DNA of 14,831 nucleotides, taken from Vulcanimicrobiia bacterium (GTDB lineage Bacteria > Vulcanimicrobiota > Vulcanimicrobiia > Vulcanimicrobiales > Vulcanimicrobiaceae). Below the pieces are notes generated by a model. That model did not search any database and was not told where the DNA came from. It was given only the letters and a program-made list of their open reading frames with translations. Positions 1 to 7,152 of this stretch are shown in pieces (position 1 is the first letter of the stretch; each line of letters begins with the position of its first letter). The position numbers and the translations under genes are program-made. Where the stretch lies: positions 1 to 14,831 of the forward strand of contig JANWKW010000038.1 in assembly GCA_025451135.1 (NCBI GenBank), given 5' to 3'.

Positions 1-850
1 CTTCGGGCTCCATACCGGCGTCTCGGGCGGCTATCCGGCCGCGGTCGAGTACGCCAAGTCGCAAGGCTGCACGGCTATGCAGATCTTCTCGAGCAATCCG
101 CGCTCGTACCGGACCGGCCCGATCGATCGCAAGGCGCTCGAACGCTTCGCCGTGCTGCGCGCGGAGAACGACCTCGACCCGTGCGTGATCCACACGCCCT
201 ATCTGATCAATCTCGCGAGCGACGACCCCAAGATCTACGACGGATCGATGCGTCTGCTCGAGCACGACCTCGAGGCGGCCGCCGCCGGCAAGATCCGCTA
301 CGTCAACACCCACCTCGGATCGTACGGCAAGCGCGACCGGAGCGAAGGCTTCCTCGCGATCTGCCGCGCGCTCTCGGCCGTGCTCGAGACGATCGCGCCC
401 GGGGTCGTGCTGGTGATGGAGAACTCGGCCGGCGCGGGCAATCTGGCCGGTGGAACCATCGACGAACTCGGCCGCTTCCTCAAGACGGTCGACCATCCGC
501 AGTTGGGCGTCTGTCTGGACACCGCGCACGCGTGGGCGGCCGGCTATAAGATCGACGACGCGGCCGGGGTCGACGCCTTCCTCAACGATGCCGAGGAACA
601 CCTCGGCCTCGACAACCTCCACATCTTCCATTTCAACGACACCGAAGTGCCGCTCGGCGCGGCCCGCGACCGTCACCATCATATCGGCGACGGTCTGATC
701 GGCTTCGACGGCTTCCGCGCGCTCGCAGCCCGCAAAGAGCTCGCCTCGAAGACCGCGATCCTCGAGACGCCGGGCAAGACCGAAGACGACGAACGCAACA
801 TGCAGACGATCCGCGCCATCTTCAAAGGAGCGGCAGCCGCCGCCGTCTGA
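1..850 (+). CDS. nfo: Deoxyribonuclease IV (AP endonuclease IV), 5' end missing
   Basis: Endonuclease IV cleaves the DNA backbone 5' to abasic sites in base excision repair, using three metal ions in a TIM barrel. The reading frame is open from base 2 at the window edge (start F-G-L-H-T-G-V-S-G-G), so the true start lies upstream; the ATG at 77 is internal. Family motifs appear in order: NTHLGSYGK, LVMENSAGAG, CLDTAHAWAAGY, HFNDTEVPLGA followed by DRHHHIGDG, and a C-terminal ETPG. These carry the His, Glu and Asp metal ligands of the family, and the stretch matches its usual length apart from the missing N-terminus. The stop is TGA at 848-850, and dinB starts two bases later, so the two are probably co-transcribed as a repair pair. 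The assignment is secure. Confidence 0.95.
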   Translation, partial: FGLHTGVSGGYPAAVEYAKSQGCTAMQIFSSNPRSYRTGPIDRKALERFAVLRAENDLDPCVIHTPYLINLASDDPKIYDGSMRLLEHDLEAAAAGKIRYVNTHLGSYGKRDRSEGFLAICRALSAVLETIAPGVVLVMENSAGAGNLAGGTIDELGRFLKTVDHPQLGVCLDTAHAWAAGYKIDDAAGVDAFLNDAEEHLGLDNLHIFHFNDTEVPLGAARDRHHHIGDGLIGFDGFRALAARKELASKTAILETPGKTEDDERNMQTIRAIFKGAAAAAV

Positions 851-852
851 GC

Positions 853-1905
853 GTGTTCGTCGCGCACTTCGATCTCGATGCGTTCTATGCGAGCGTTGAG
901 ATACGCGACGATCCTTCGCTTGCGGGCAAGCCGGTCGCGGTCGCGGGGCGCAGCCGGCGCGCGGTCGTGCTGACGGCGAACTACGAGGCGCGGCCGTTCG
1001 GCGTGAAGTCGGCGGTGCCGCTGTACCGGGCGCTCGAGGCGTGTCCGCACCTGACCGTCGTCCCGCCGGATATGGCGAAGTACAAAGCCGTGTCGCGGGA
1101 GGTGTTCGCGATCTTCGGCGCCGGCGGACACGCCGTCGAGGGACTTTCGATGGACGAGGCGTTCATCGCCGTCGGCGAGGTCTCGCTCGTGGAGGCGACC
1201 GCGTTCGCACGCGAGATCCGCGCTCGCGTGTTCGAGACGGTCGGTCTGACGGTGAGCGCAGGCGTCGCGAGCGGGAAGATGATCGCCAAGATCGCGTCGG
1301 ACTTCGGCAAACCGAACGGCTTGCTGGTCGTCCCGCCCGGGACGGAGCGCGAATTCTTGGCGCCGTTGCCGGTCGGGCGGCTCTGGGGAGTCGGACCGAA
1401 GACCCAGGACCGCCTGACCATGCGCGGCATCGCCACCATCGGCGACGTGGCCGCGCTTTCCGACGCGGACCTGCGCGCGCTGTTCGGCTCGAGCGCCGAG
1501 CGCGTGCGCGATCTGGCCCGCGGAATCGACCATCGCTCGGTCGATACGTCGCGCGAGACGAAGTCGATCTCGACCGAGGAGACGTTCGAGTACGACGTGA
1601 CCGACGAGGCCGAACTGATCAAGGTGCTCAAGGTCCAGGCGATCGAACTGGCCGAGAGCCTGGAACGGCACGGCATGAGCGCGGCCACCGTCGGCATCAA
1701 GATCCGGCGGGCCGATCGCACCAACCTGGTGCGGCAGGTCGCGCTGACCGAGCCGACCCGCGACGCGCGGCGCATCTATCGCGCCGCGCTGCACTGCCTC
1801 AAGCGCGCCGACGTGCACGGCACGCCGGTCCGCCTGCTGGGAACGCGCCTCGCCAACATCACCGACGGCGCTCCCGCGCAGATCAGCCTGTTCGCGCCCC
1901 CCTAG
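853..1905 (+). CDS. dinB: DNA polymerase IV (Y-family translesion polymerase)
   Basis: A Y-family DNA polymerase that copies past damaged bases. The 350-residue protein starts at a GTG two bases after nfo, giving MFVAHFDLDAFYASVE. D7 is the first catalytic aspartate and Y12 sits at the steric-gate position. The second catalytic pair D101-E102 is in LSMDEAF, followed by SAGVASGKMIAKIASDFGKP (residues 135-154), the LWGVGPKT helix-hairpin-helix region (178-184) and a little-finger domain. The extreme C-terminus ends QISLFAPP, where Q343-F347 fits the QxxLF sliding-clamp-binding motif. No good ribosome site precedes the GTG: a GGAG lies at 827-830, too far away at 22 bases, so translation probably depends on coupling to nfo. 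The stop overlaps that of the convergent acetyltransferase gene. Confidence 0.95.
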   Translation: MFVAHFDLDAFYASVEIRDDPSLAGKPVAVAGRSRRAVVLTANYEARPFGVKSAVPLYRALEACPHLTVVPPDMAKYKAVSREVFAIFGAGGHAVEGLSMDEAFIAVGEVSLVEATAFAREIRARVFETVGLTVSAGVASGKMIAKIASDFGKPNGLLVVPPGTEREFLAPLPVGRLWGVGPKTQDRLTMRGIATIGDVAALSDADLRALFGSSAERVRDLARGIDHRSVDTSRETKSISTEETFEYDVTDEAELIKVLKVQAIELAESLERHGMSAATVGIKIRRADRTNLVRQVALTEPTRDARRIYRAALHCLKRADVHGTPVRLLGTRLANITDGAPAQISLFAPP

Positions 1906-2864
1906 ACGTGGTCGGTCGCCCAGACCCCGTCTGCGGAGGACGAAGCGTGCGCCGCATCGAGCCAAGCCTTTCCGGCTTTCGTCAGCGGAGCGGCCATGAA
2001 GATCGCATCCTTCCGTTTGCGGACGGCGCCGCGTGGGAGCAGTTCGCGCGCGCGGTCGGGCGGCAGCCATCCGACGATCCGGCGCAGATCGCCGGCGGCG
2101 GCGCGCAGCAGCGGCGCGACCACGTCTTCGTCGCGATCGCCCCAGCCGAACTCGTCGACGACGTAGGCGTCGTGTTCGGGCGCGCGCACGCCGATGACGT
2201 AGCCCGCGAGCGTCCGGCCGCGCCGGATCACCAGGTTCGTCTCGCTGCCCGCGGTGTGTTCGGAGCCGTGCTTGATGCGCAGGCGGACCCAGTTCCAGAC
2301 CTGGGCGTTCCGCTCGAAGCCCCAGGGGCGTTCCGCCTCGCGCGCGGCGAACGTGCGCTGCACGGCTGGCCAATCCTTGGCCTCGAGCCGCTCGACCGCG
2401 ACGCGCGTGGTCGGGAGCGCGTCGGCGCGCAGCGAGATGGCGCGCGAGGGGAGCTCGACGAAGCCGATCGCGCCGTAGAACTGCGGGCGGATGTCCGAGA
2501 AGAGATAGGCGACGTCGTCGCCGGCCGCTCGCCGTTCGTCGAGCAGCGTGGCCAGCATCGCGCTTGCATAGCCGCAGCCGCGATAGTCCTCGGGCGTGAA
2601 GACGGCGCCGATCCCGGCCGCGCGCAGCTGCTTCGTGCCGAACCGGATCGTGCGCAGATAGCGCTTGCACGACGCGACCCGCATGCCGTCGACTTCGAAG
2701 CCGAAAGTCGCGTAGTTCGCGCGGCCGTACGGCGATCGCGCGACCTCGGTGGTCTGGCGCTGATAGGTCGCGAGATCGCGCCGGCCGGCCCACAGCTTGG
2801 CCGAGAGCGGGAGGACCTCGCGCGCGAACGCGTCCGCCGGGATCTCGATCAATCGCGTGCTCAT
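1902..2864 (-). CDS. Eis-like GNAT-family N-acetyltransferase
   Basis: This 320-residue protein carries an N-terminal GNAT fold. The acetyl-CoA-binding motif A is VFTPEDYRGCGYASAM (residues 88-103), with the R-G-x-G-x-A loop. The later FYGAIGFVELPS (129-140) matches the tyrosine/GF segment common in GNATs. Its length and the following second half (about 150-320) resemble the enhanced-intracellular-survival (Eis) type with two tandem GNAT-like domains, which acetylate amines on drugs, peptides or proteins. The acceptor cannot be predicted. The ATG at 2864 overlaps the helicase TGA by four bases (ATGA), so it is the last gene of the minus-strand nuclease-helicase unit and is probably translated by reinitiation. 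A repair role is not shown; it may simply ride in the operon. Its TAG overlaps the dinB stop. Confidence 0.85.
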   Translation of the reverse strand: MSTRLIEIPADAFAREVLPLSAKLWAGRRDLATYQRQTTEVARSPYGRANYATFGFEVDGMRVASCKRYLRTIRFGTKQLRAAGIGAVFTPEDYRGCGYASAMLATLLDERRAAGDDVAYLFSDIRPQFYGAIGFVELPSRAISLRADALPTTRVAVERLEAKDWPAVQRTFAAREAERPWGFERNAQVWNWVRLRIKHGSEHTAGSETNLVIRRGRTLAGYVIGVRAPEHDAYVVDEFGWGDRDEDVVAPLLRAAAGDLRRIVGWLPPDRARELLPRGAVRKRKDAIFMAAPLTKAGKAWLDAAHASSSADGVWATDHV

Positions 2865-4954
2865 CCGGGTGTCAGATCCTCGCTGCCGAGCGGACGCGCG
2901 GCGCGCAGCTCCTGCAAGAACTCCGGCGCGGTCAATCCGCGGGTCGGACGGTCCCAAGCGGTCACCAGGACCGTCTTGCGCGCGCGGGCCAGTGCGTAGT
3001 TGAAGGCGCGGCGTTCCTCGTCGTTGTAGCGTTCGCGCGCTTTCGTGCGGTAGACGTAGTACGAGAACTTCGCCGTCCGCGCCTCGGTCGCATCGCCCAC
3101 GTTGTCCTTGGCGACGGTGCCGAGATTCGGGCTGTACACGAACGAGTCGGGCACGTACCAGCGCGGGAACGCGCCCGGCTTGGCGTTCGGGACGATCACG
3201 TGGTCGAACTCCGAGCCGCGCGCGGCCTCGATCGAGATCAATCGCACGAAGCCCTCTTCGCTGGTCTCTTCGCAGCTCTCGAACTCGCTCTGCGCGCGCG
3301 CCTCGGCGTCGACCAGGAAATCGCGCATCGTCGCGTTCGGCATCCGTTCGGCGAACCGGTCGATGCGCGCGAGCAAACGCCGCAGAATCGCGGCCTGCGC
3401 GCGCGCCGCGGCGGACGGCGGTGCTCCGCGCGGCGCCAGGCCTTCGCCCCAGACCAGCCGGGCCAGGTCGCCGAGGGCGAGGCGCGTCGAAGCGTCGACC
3501 CAGCCTTCGCGCAGGCGGCGGAAGCGCTCGACGCGGGCGCGCGCCGTCTCCGAGAGCGACGGGTCCGCCTCGCCGCGGATGACGTTCCAGCCGAGGCGCA
3601 GATCGCGACGCGGGTCCCAGCGCTTGGCGCGCGTCTGCGGCGATGCGTCGTCCTCTTCGAAGAGCAGCGTCTGGGCGTCGGGCGGCTCGCCGCAGAGCGT
3701 CGCGAGGGTCGCATCGGAGAGCGCCACCGCCGGTCCGGCCAGCGTGCGCAGTAGGTAGTCGTGGCGGAACGGATCGACCACGTTCCAGAGCAGCGCGATC
3801 GCGTCGAGCGCGCGCGGATCCTCGAACACGTTGGCGTCGCCGACCGCGATGGCCGGCACGTCGCGCGCCAGCAGGGCGTCCTCGTAGGCGCGCACGTGGC
3901 GCACCGAGCGGAAGACGACCGCGATCTCGTCGGGCGCGGTGCCGTTGCGGATCAGGTCCGCGACGTGATCGGCGACGAACGCGGCCTCGGCGCGTTGATC
4001 GCGCGCGCGGTACAGGCGCAGATGCGTGCCGCCGGGATCGGCCGTCTGACGCGAGCGGTGGCGCACGGCGCATTCGAAGCGTTCGGACGCGAGCGCGAAG
4101 ACCCGGTCGGGGCGCGCGCCGCGGAAGGTGCCGGTCGCGCCGTTCGGATCGCCCGCCAGAGTGACGCCTTCGAGCGTCTCGCCGCGGATGGCTTGAAGCA
4201 GACCGAGTTCCCCGAGGTTCAGCTCCTGGGCCTCGTCCACGAAGACCGACGTCCAACGCTCGCGCACGGTCGCGCGCAGCCCGGGCCGCGCCTCGATCGC
4301 GGCGATCGCCTCGACGATCGCGTCGCGGCCGGTCATCACGCCTTCGCGTTCTTGCAGATCGACGTACGAGCGATACAGCTTGGCGAGGATCTTGGCGAGC
4401 GAGATCTCGTGGCGGAACTGGCGCTGCAGTTCCTTGGCGTCGACCGCGAGCGAACCCCGATGGGCCTCCTTCGTATACATCAACAGATCGCTGTGCGCGA
4501 GGTTGGGCGTGTGCCCGTAGAAGTTGGTCGCCCCGACCTGCGAGGTCTGCAGGAACGTCTCGGGCGAGATCGCGCTCTCGCGCAGCTTGCGCACCAGACG
4601 GAACGCGGACGCGAGGAAGCGCGACGGCATGCGCAGCCCCGAGACCTCGACGTCGACGCTGGTGTCGACGATCTCCGGCCAGTCGAGCGAGAGCAACGGC
4701 TCGGCGGCGCGCTCGAAGAGCGCTTCGGCGGCGATATCGTCGACGATCCGCGCGCCGGTCAGGTCGGCCGCGAGCTCGCCGAAGGTCGTGCCGGCGGCCT
4801 CGCCCAGACGGCGCCGCATCGCGTCGAGCGCGAACGGCGTCGGCGCCAGCAGCAGCGCGCGCCCCGCGCCGTCGCGCGCGACCGCTTCGCGATAGCGCTC
4901 CAGCAGCACGCTGGTCTTGCCGGTGCCGGGGCCGCCGACGATCGCCAGGCTCAC
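2861..4954 (-). CDS. UvrD/Rep/PcrA-family superfamily 1 DNA helicase
   Basis: A 697-residue SF1A-type helicase starting at GTG 4954. Walker A is GGPGTGKT (residues 7-14), only six residues from the start. A motif Ia-like APTPFALDAMRRRL follows at 37-50. Walker B is VFVDEAQELN (237-246), a DEAQ box rather than the commoner DEAD/DExQ of UvrD. Motif III is GDPNGATGTFRGA (268-280), where the usual Q of GDxxQ is replaced. A motif IV-like HRSRQT lies at 299-304, motif V at ISIEAARGSEFDHVIVP (573-589) and motif VI at NYALARARKTVLVT (652-665). No nuclease domain is fused. The gene upstream is a PD-(D/E)XK nuclease whose TGA overlaps this GTG in GTGA, so the two likely work as a helicase-nuclease pair like AddA/AddB or AdnAB. 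Longer in-frame readings upstream only translate the nuclease gene in another frame and are rejected. Confidence 0.88.
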   Translation of the reverse strand: MSLAIVGGPGTGKTSVLLERYREAVARDGAGRALLLAPTPFALDAMRRRLGEAAGTTFGELAADLTGARIVDDIAAEALFERAAEPLLSLDWPEIVDTSVDVEVSGLRMPSRFLASAFRLVRKLRESAISPETFLQTSQVGATNFYGHTPNLAHSDLLMYTKEAHRGSLAVDAKELQRQFRHEISLAKILAKLYRSYVDLQEREGVMTGRDAIVEAIAAIEARPGLRATVRERWTSVFVDEAQELNLGELGLLQAIRGETLEGVTLAGDPNGATGTFRGARPDRVFALASERFECAVRHRSRQTADPGGTHLRLYRARDQRAEAAFVADHVADLIRNGTAPDEIAVVFRSVRHVRAYEDALLARDVPAIAVGDANVFEDPRALDAIALLWNVVDPFRHDYLLRTLAGPAVALSDATLATLCGEPPDAQTLLFEEDDASPQTRAKRWDPRRDLRLGWNVIRGEADPSLSETARARVERFRRLREGWVDASTRLALGDLARLVWGEGLAPRGAPPSAAARAQAAILRRLLARIDRFAERMPNATMRDFLVDAEARAQSEFESCEETSEEGFVRLISIEAARGSEFDHVIVPNAKPGAFPRWYVPDSFVYSPNLGTVAKDNVGDATEARTAKFSYYVYRTKARERYNDEERRAFNYALARARKTVLVTAWDRPTRGLTAPEFLQELRAARPLGSEDLTPG

Positions 4955-6144
4955 CGCGCGAACTTCTCTTCGGGCGTGGCCGGTCGGTCGTTGCAGGCCA
5001 GCTTGTAGGCGCAATAGGTGCACGCGCCCGGGTCGGCGGTGGCCGGGAACGCCGTCAGCGAGCCGTCGCTGAGGATGCGGCACAGCTCGCCCATCTTCAC
5101 GCGGGCGCGCTCCAGGTCGGCGACGCCGATCGTGCCGGTCGGCGCGCCGGAGCGTCGCGACTCTTCGCGCGCGACCGGCACGACCTCCAGCTCGATCGGG
5201 CGCACGTCGCTCGAGGCGTCCTTGAGCGGGATCAGCGAGAGGGTCGCGACCCGGTCGCCCTCGGCCTCGCGCGCCCAGTAGTAGAACGGCAGCTGGAAGT
5301 CGTGGAACGTGCGGACCTTCTCGCGGTACTCGGCCGCACTCTCTGCGATCGCGCCGGTCTTGTAGTCGACGATGGCGACGTTGCCGGTCGCATCGTCGCG
5401 GTCGAGCCGGTCGATGAAGCCGATGAAATCGTAGCCCACGACCTTCTTGGCTGCGTGGAGTTCGCGCCCGACGATCGTGAACGGCGCCCGCTTGGCCTTG
5501 GCGACCAGCCAGGTCACGTAGCGTTGGGCGGTGCGCTGGGCGCGACGGACCTGCAGTTCGTACTCGACCGCGGTCTCGAAATCGTCGCGATGACCGGCGA
5601 AGGCCCGTGCGACGTCGCTGCGGATCCGGTCGCGCATCGTCGCTTCGTGGGCGGGCTCCGGGTGGACGAACGTCTCGTGGAAGTCCTCGAGCGCCGTGTG
5701 GAAGGCCGTGCCGTAGAACGACGCCGACGAGCCGCGATCTTCGACCGCGTTGCACGTATAGCGGTAGTACCACTTGCGCGCGCAGTCGGCGTACGCATTG
5801 AGCGCCGAGGCGGAGAAGTGCGGCTGCCGCGCGCGCAGCGGTGCGCCCGGCTCGCGATCGACCGATACCGCGAGCTCGATCGGCGCGTCGACCGGGGTCG
5901 AGGCGGGCGGCAGCGGCGCGGCGTCGGGGAAGACGCTCGGATCGTGCTCGTAGGCATCGAGCTTCTTGGCGAAGGCGAAGACCGCGTCGCGGTCGTCGGC
6001 GGCCAGCGCGAGCCGCTCGCGCGCGATCGCCTGGCGCAGGCCGCCGACGTGCTGCGCCACGACCGCTAGGGCGGCGGCGACGTCGTGCGGGACACCGGAA
6101 GCGGGCGAGCGCAGAAGGCGCAGCGCGACGTGCTCGTCGATCAT
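4951..6144 (-). CDS. RecB/AddB-type PD-(D/E)XK nuclease with predicted Fe-S cluster
   Basis: A 397-residue nuclease of the RecB/Cas4/AddB C-terminal type. After a family-neutral N-terminal region of about 105 residues comes HFSASALNAYADCARKWYY (109-127). The conserved His is H149 in GTAFHTALEDF. The metal ligands D245 (GFIDRLDR) and D260 with K262 (VAIVDYKTG) form the PD-(D/E)XK core, and the QLPFYYW helix (284-290) is typical. C121 plus C375-x2-C378-x5-C384 reproduce the spacing of the 4Fe-4S cluster seen in AddB and Cas4. The protein lacks the helicase-like N-terminal half of AddB. The ATG at 6144 is the only start, because an in-frame TGA lies at 6166-6168. It opens a nuclease-helicase-acetyltransferase operon with 4-base overlaps. 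It probably resects or trims DNA ends with the adjacent helicase; that role is inferred. Confidence 0.88.
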   Translation of the reverse strand: MIDEHVALRLLRSPASGVPHDVAAALAVVAQHVGGLRQAIARERLALAADDRDAVFAFAKKLDAYEHDPSVFPDAAPLPPASTPVDAPIELAVSVDREPGAPLRARQPHFSASALNAYADCARKWYYRYTCNAVEDRGSSASFYGTAFHTALEDFHETFVHPEPAHEATMRDRIRSDVARAFAGHRDDFETAVEYELQVRRAQRTAQRYVTWLVAKAKRAPFTIVGRELHAAKKVVGYDFIGFIDRLDRDDATGNVAIVDYKTGAIAESAAEYREKVRTFHDFQLPFYYWAREAEGDRVATLSLIPLKDASSDVRPIELEVVPVAREESRRSGAPTGTIGVADLERARVKMGELCRILSDGSLTAFPATADPGACTYCAYKLACNDRPATPEEKFAR

Positions 6145-6174
6145 GAACGAGCGTTGCTTTCCCGGTCAGCACCA

Positions 6175-6192
6175 GGCGCCCTTGCGGGCGCC
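6175..6192. promoter_or_regulatory. Perfect dyad in the divergent nuclease/ubiX gap
   Basis: GGCGCCC (6175-6181), loop TTGC, GGGCGCC (6186-6192): a 7-bp perfect inverted repeat in the 64-base gap between the divergent nuclease and ubiX genes. It could be an operator for both directions or a hairpin in the ubiX leader. GC-only dyads also arise by chance in DNA this rich. No convincing -35/-10 pair is visible in the gap. Confidence 0.35.
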
Positions 6193-6208
6193 GTCAAAAC
6201 GCGCCGGA

Positions 6209-6775
6209 GTGAGACGCATCGTGGTCGGCATCAGCGGCGCCAGCGGCAGCGCGTACGGATATGCGGCGCTGCAGGCGTTGCGCCTGGTCGAGGGGATCGA
6301 GACCCACCTGGTGCTCACCGACGCGGCGAAGCGCACGCTCGCGCTCGAGACGCCGTACGCCGCCGAGGACTTCGAGAGGCTGGCCGACGTCGTCTATCGC
6401 GAGGGCGACTTGGCGGCCTCGATCTCGAGCGGCTCATTCGTGACGGACGGCATGCTGGTTATCCCGTGCTCGATCAAGAGCGCGAGCGCGATCGCCTACT
6501 CGATGAACGACACGCTGCTGGTGCGGGCCGCCGACGTCTGCCTTAAGGAGCGCCGCCGGCTGGTGCTGGTCGTGCGCGAGACGCCGCTCCACCTCGGCCA
6601 TCTGCGTACGCTCACCCAGCTCGCGGAGATCGGCGCCACCATCCTCCCGCCGATGCCGGCCATGTACGCCAAACCGCAGACCGTCCAAGACGTGGTCAAC
6701 CACACCGTCGGCAAGGCCCTCGATCAGTTCGGCATCGAGAACGACCTCTTCAAGCGCTGGACCTCGCCGGAGTAG
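6209..6775 (+). CDS. ubiX: Flavin prenyltransferase UbiX (Pad1 family)
   Basis: UbiX joins dimethylallyl phosphate to FMN, making the prenyl-FMN cofactor of UbiD-type decarboxylases. From the GTG at 6209 the protein has 188 residues, starting MRRIVVGISGASGSAYG, the FMN-binding N-terminus of the family. Further family blocks are ETHLVLTDAAKRTL, SSGSFVTDGMLVIPCSIKS, RAADVCLKERRRLVLVVRET followed by PLHLGHL, and the C-terminal ALDQFGI. A GGAGTGAG (6206-6213) overlaps this start, so GTG 6221 could be used instead, but that would remove the first strand residues. An in-frame ATG at 6143 sits on the start codon of the opposite gene and is unlikely. No ubiD lies in the window. The gene ends two bases from the stop of the convergent PYP-like gene, with no terminator hairpin between. 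Confidence 0.93.
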   Translation: MRRIVVGISGASGSAYGYAALQALRLVEGIETHLVLTDAAKRTLALETPYAAEDFERLADVVYREGDLAASISSGSFVTDGMLVIPCSIKSASAIAYSMNDTLLVRAADVCLKERRRLVLVVRETPLHLGHLRTLTQLAEIGATILPPMPAMYAKPQTVQDVVNHTVGKALDQFGIENDLFKRWTSPE

Positions 6776-6777
6776 CC

Positions 6778-7152
6778 TTAGCCGGCGACGGATTTGACGG
6801 TGACGAGCAGCGTGATCGGCTCTTCACCGTCCTTGCGGATCATCGTGATGCCGACGGCTTGCGTGCCCCACGCGAAGCGGAAGTCGAAGTCGAAGCGCGA
6901 CACGGCGTTGCCTTGAAGCGCGGCGAAGTCGTCGAAGCGGCCCTTGAAATCCTGGACGGCGGTGCAGGGTGCCACGTCTTTCCAAAAATTGAGACCGACC
7001 GTCTCGACGTGCTCGCGGCGAGCGAGTTTCGCTTCCGCTTTGTTGTACTGCAGGATGGTGCCGCCCCGGTCAAGGACGATCACGCCGGTCGGATGGCTCT
7101 CGATCTCCGCGCGCGTCAGGTTGAAGAGTTCGGAATCCTGGGAGTCCGTCAC
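6778..7152 (-). CDS. Photoactive yellow protein (PYP)-like PAS photoreceptor candidate
   Basis: A 124-residue single PAS domain, about the length of Halorhodospira PYP (125 residues). PYP is a blue-light sensor that carries p-coumaric acid on a cysteine. The best-matching blocks are GTILQYNKAEAKLARR (31-46) and GLNFWKDVAPCTAVQDFKGR (53-72). By hand alignment the PYP residues Y42, E46, R52 and C69 correspond to Y36, E40, R46 and C63 here, F96 to F91, and the G-N pair before the last strands is kept. Differences are A44 for T50 and W95 for M100. Both positions tune the PYP photocycle, so colour or kinetics may differ. GTG 7152 is the start: it overlaps the upstream gene's TGA and has GGAG seven bases before it. 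No tyrosine ammonia lyase or coumarate ligase gene is in the window. If no chromophore is attached, it would be an ordinary PAS sensor. Confidence 0.82.
   Translation of the reverse strand: MTDSQDSELFNLTRAEIESHPTGVIVLDRGGTILQYNKAEAKLARREHVETVGLNFWKDVAPCTAVQDFKGRFDDFAALQGNAVSRFDFDFRFAWGTQAVGITMIRKDGEEPITLLVTVKSVAG

Noticed and set aside
679..2793. 704-residue open frame antisense to dinB and overlapping the GNAT gene
   Set aside because: It is arginine-rich with no family motif and lies opposite a certain gene; it is a typical shadow frame in GC-rich DNA.
4955..6172. N-terminal extension of the helicase back to 6172
   Set aside because: The extra 406 residues are the nuclease gene read in the wrong frame (arginine-rich). 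The GTG at 4954, just before the Walker A motif, is the natural start.
5966..6208. Longer N-terminus for UbiX from ATG 5966 or ATG 6143
   Set aside because: It would run over the divergent nuclease gene, and UbiX proteins normally begin a few residues before VGISGASG.
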